Assembly (NCBI GenBank): GCA_024681435.1
Contig: JAILAV010000065.1
Span: forward strand, 1-38,819
Direction: 5' to 3'
Origin: Pseudobutyrivibrio sp.
GTDB lineage: Bacteria > Bacillota > Clostridia > Lachnospirales > Lachnospiraceae
DNA: 38,819 nucleotides
A model generated the notes under the pieces. It had not been told where the DNA came from, made no database searches, and saw only the letters and a list, made by a program, of their open reading frames with translations. The translations under genes were made by a program, and so were the position numbers. This document shows positions 37,214 through 38,819 of the stretch, piece after piece. Each line of letters begins with the position of its first letter. Position 1 is the stretch's first letter.

Positions 37214-37254
37214 ACATTTATCAAGCAACAAAAAGGGGACCAAATAATGCATAG
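37204..37254 (+). CDS. Putative 16-codon leader ORF overlapping glpP start
   Basis: GTG AAT AGT AAC ATT TAT CAA GCA ACA AAA AGG GGA CCA AAT AAT GCA TAG; AGGAGGGG at 37191-37198. Confidence 0.4.
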   Translation: MNSNIYQATKRGPNNA

Positions 37255-37825
37255 AGAGTTCATAGAGAAGCTGGAGGTAAATCCAGTAATTGCAGCCATA
37301 AAGGATGATAAGGGGCTGAGAAGTGCAATTGATACTGATTGCGAGATTATTTTCATATTATATGGAGATGTGTGTACCATTCCCGATATCGTACACCGAA
37401 TCAAAGCAGTCGGTAAAATAGCAATGGTTCATTTAGATTTGATTACAGGTTTAAATAACACTAAAGAAATCTCAGTCGATTTCATTAAAAATAATACTGA
37501 GGCGGATGGTATTATTACCACTAAAGGAAATCTCATCGGGCGAGCAAAGGAGTTAGGTCTTTATACAGTGCTTAGATACTTTGTAATTGACAGCATGGCT
37601 CTTGTAAATATCGAAAAGCAAGATCGTCATGGGGTATCGCAGCCAGACGTCATTGAAATCTTACCAGGTATTGTTTTACCAAAGATTATCAAGAGAGTTA
37701 ATGAAGTCAGCCGAGTGCCAGTTTTGGCTGGAGGGCTCATTACTGACAGAGATGACGTTATGAATGCACTTAATAATGGGGTGCTAGCTGTATCCACTAC
37801 AAACGAAGAGGTATGGCAGCTTTAA
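37247..37825 (+). CDS. glpP: Glycerol-3-phosphate responsive antiterminator
   Basis: VIAAIKDDKGLRSAIDTDCEIIFILYGDVCTIPDIVHRIKAVGKIAMVHLDLITGL...; followed by glpK. Confidence 0.94.
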   Translation: MHREFIEKLEVNPVIAAIKDDKGLRSAIDTDCEIIFILYGDVCTIPDIVHRIKAVGKIAMVHLDLITGLNNTKEISVDFIKNNTEADGIITTKGNLIGRAKELGLYTVLRYFVIDSMALVNIEKQDRHGVSQPDVIEILPGIVLPKIIKRVNEVSRVPVLAGGLITDRDDVMNALNNGVLAVSTTNEEVWQL

Positions 37826-37847
37826 GTGTATTCACCTACTCCTGTAA

Positions 37848-38819
<972 letters not shown>

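Noticed and set aside
36940-37246. Known riboswitch classes (TPP, SAM, glycine, c-di-GMP, purine, lysine, guanidine) in the glpP leader
   Set aside because: None of their core motifs was recognised by eye; Infernal would be required to exclude them formally.

Overview
A 38.8 kb chromosomal window from an AT-rich, low-GC Gram-positive anaerobe. Gene content and order suggest a Lachnospiraceae-like member of Clostridia, by inference only. It is mostly housekeeping DNA on the + strand: rpsD(partial)-rpoA-rplQ; a MATE transporter; a TrpXYZ/DUF534-like ABC transporter; ftsH; uvrC; hprK-M18 peptidase-murB-rapZ-whiA-HPr-like; a lipid kinase; class II fba; type III glutamine synthetase; a convergent class A PBP on the - strand; YigZ; tRNA-Gln(CUG); acyl-ACP thioesterase; a CvfB-like S1 protein; ridA; trxB; an SH3-NlpC/P60 hydrolase; a PucR/CdaR-type regulator-ftsE-ftsX-S41 protease; prfB with a programmed +1 frameshift; an ACT protein-hom-thrH; and glpP-glpK(partial). 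No transposase, integrase, prophage or CRISPR array was seen. The most interesting material is intergenic. (i) Twin hairpins upstream of rplQ share an identical 15-nt loop on unrelated stems. (ii) A family of about 100-nt imperfect-palindrome elements has three copies in both orientations, with compensatory stem changes. (iii) A long, multi-state leader precedes glpP-glpK, with a candidate attenuator, a multi-helix domain, a sequestered Shine-Dalgarno and a short overlapping uORF. (iv) A structured leader with a TAATG-coupled mini-ORF precedes the type III glutamine synthetase gene. Also noted: a DnaA-box cluster away from dnaA, a WalR-like box in the 5' region of the NlpC/P60 gene, and an HPr paralogue with Glu in place of the phosphorylatable His. 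All structures were found by eye; no folding or database search was run.
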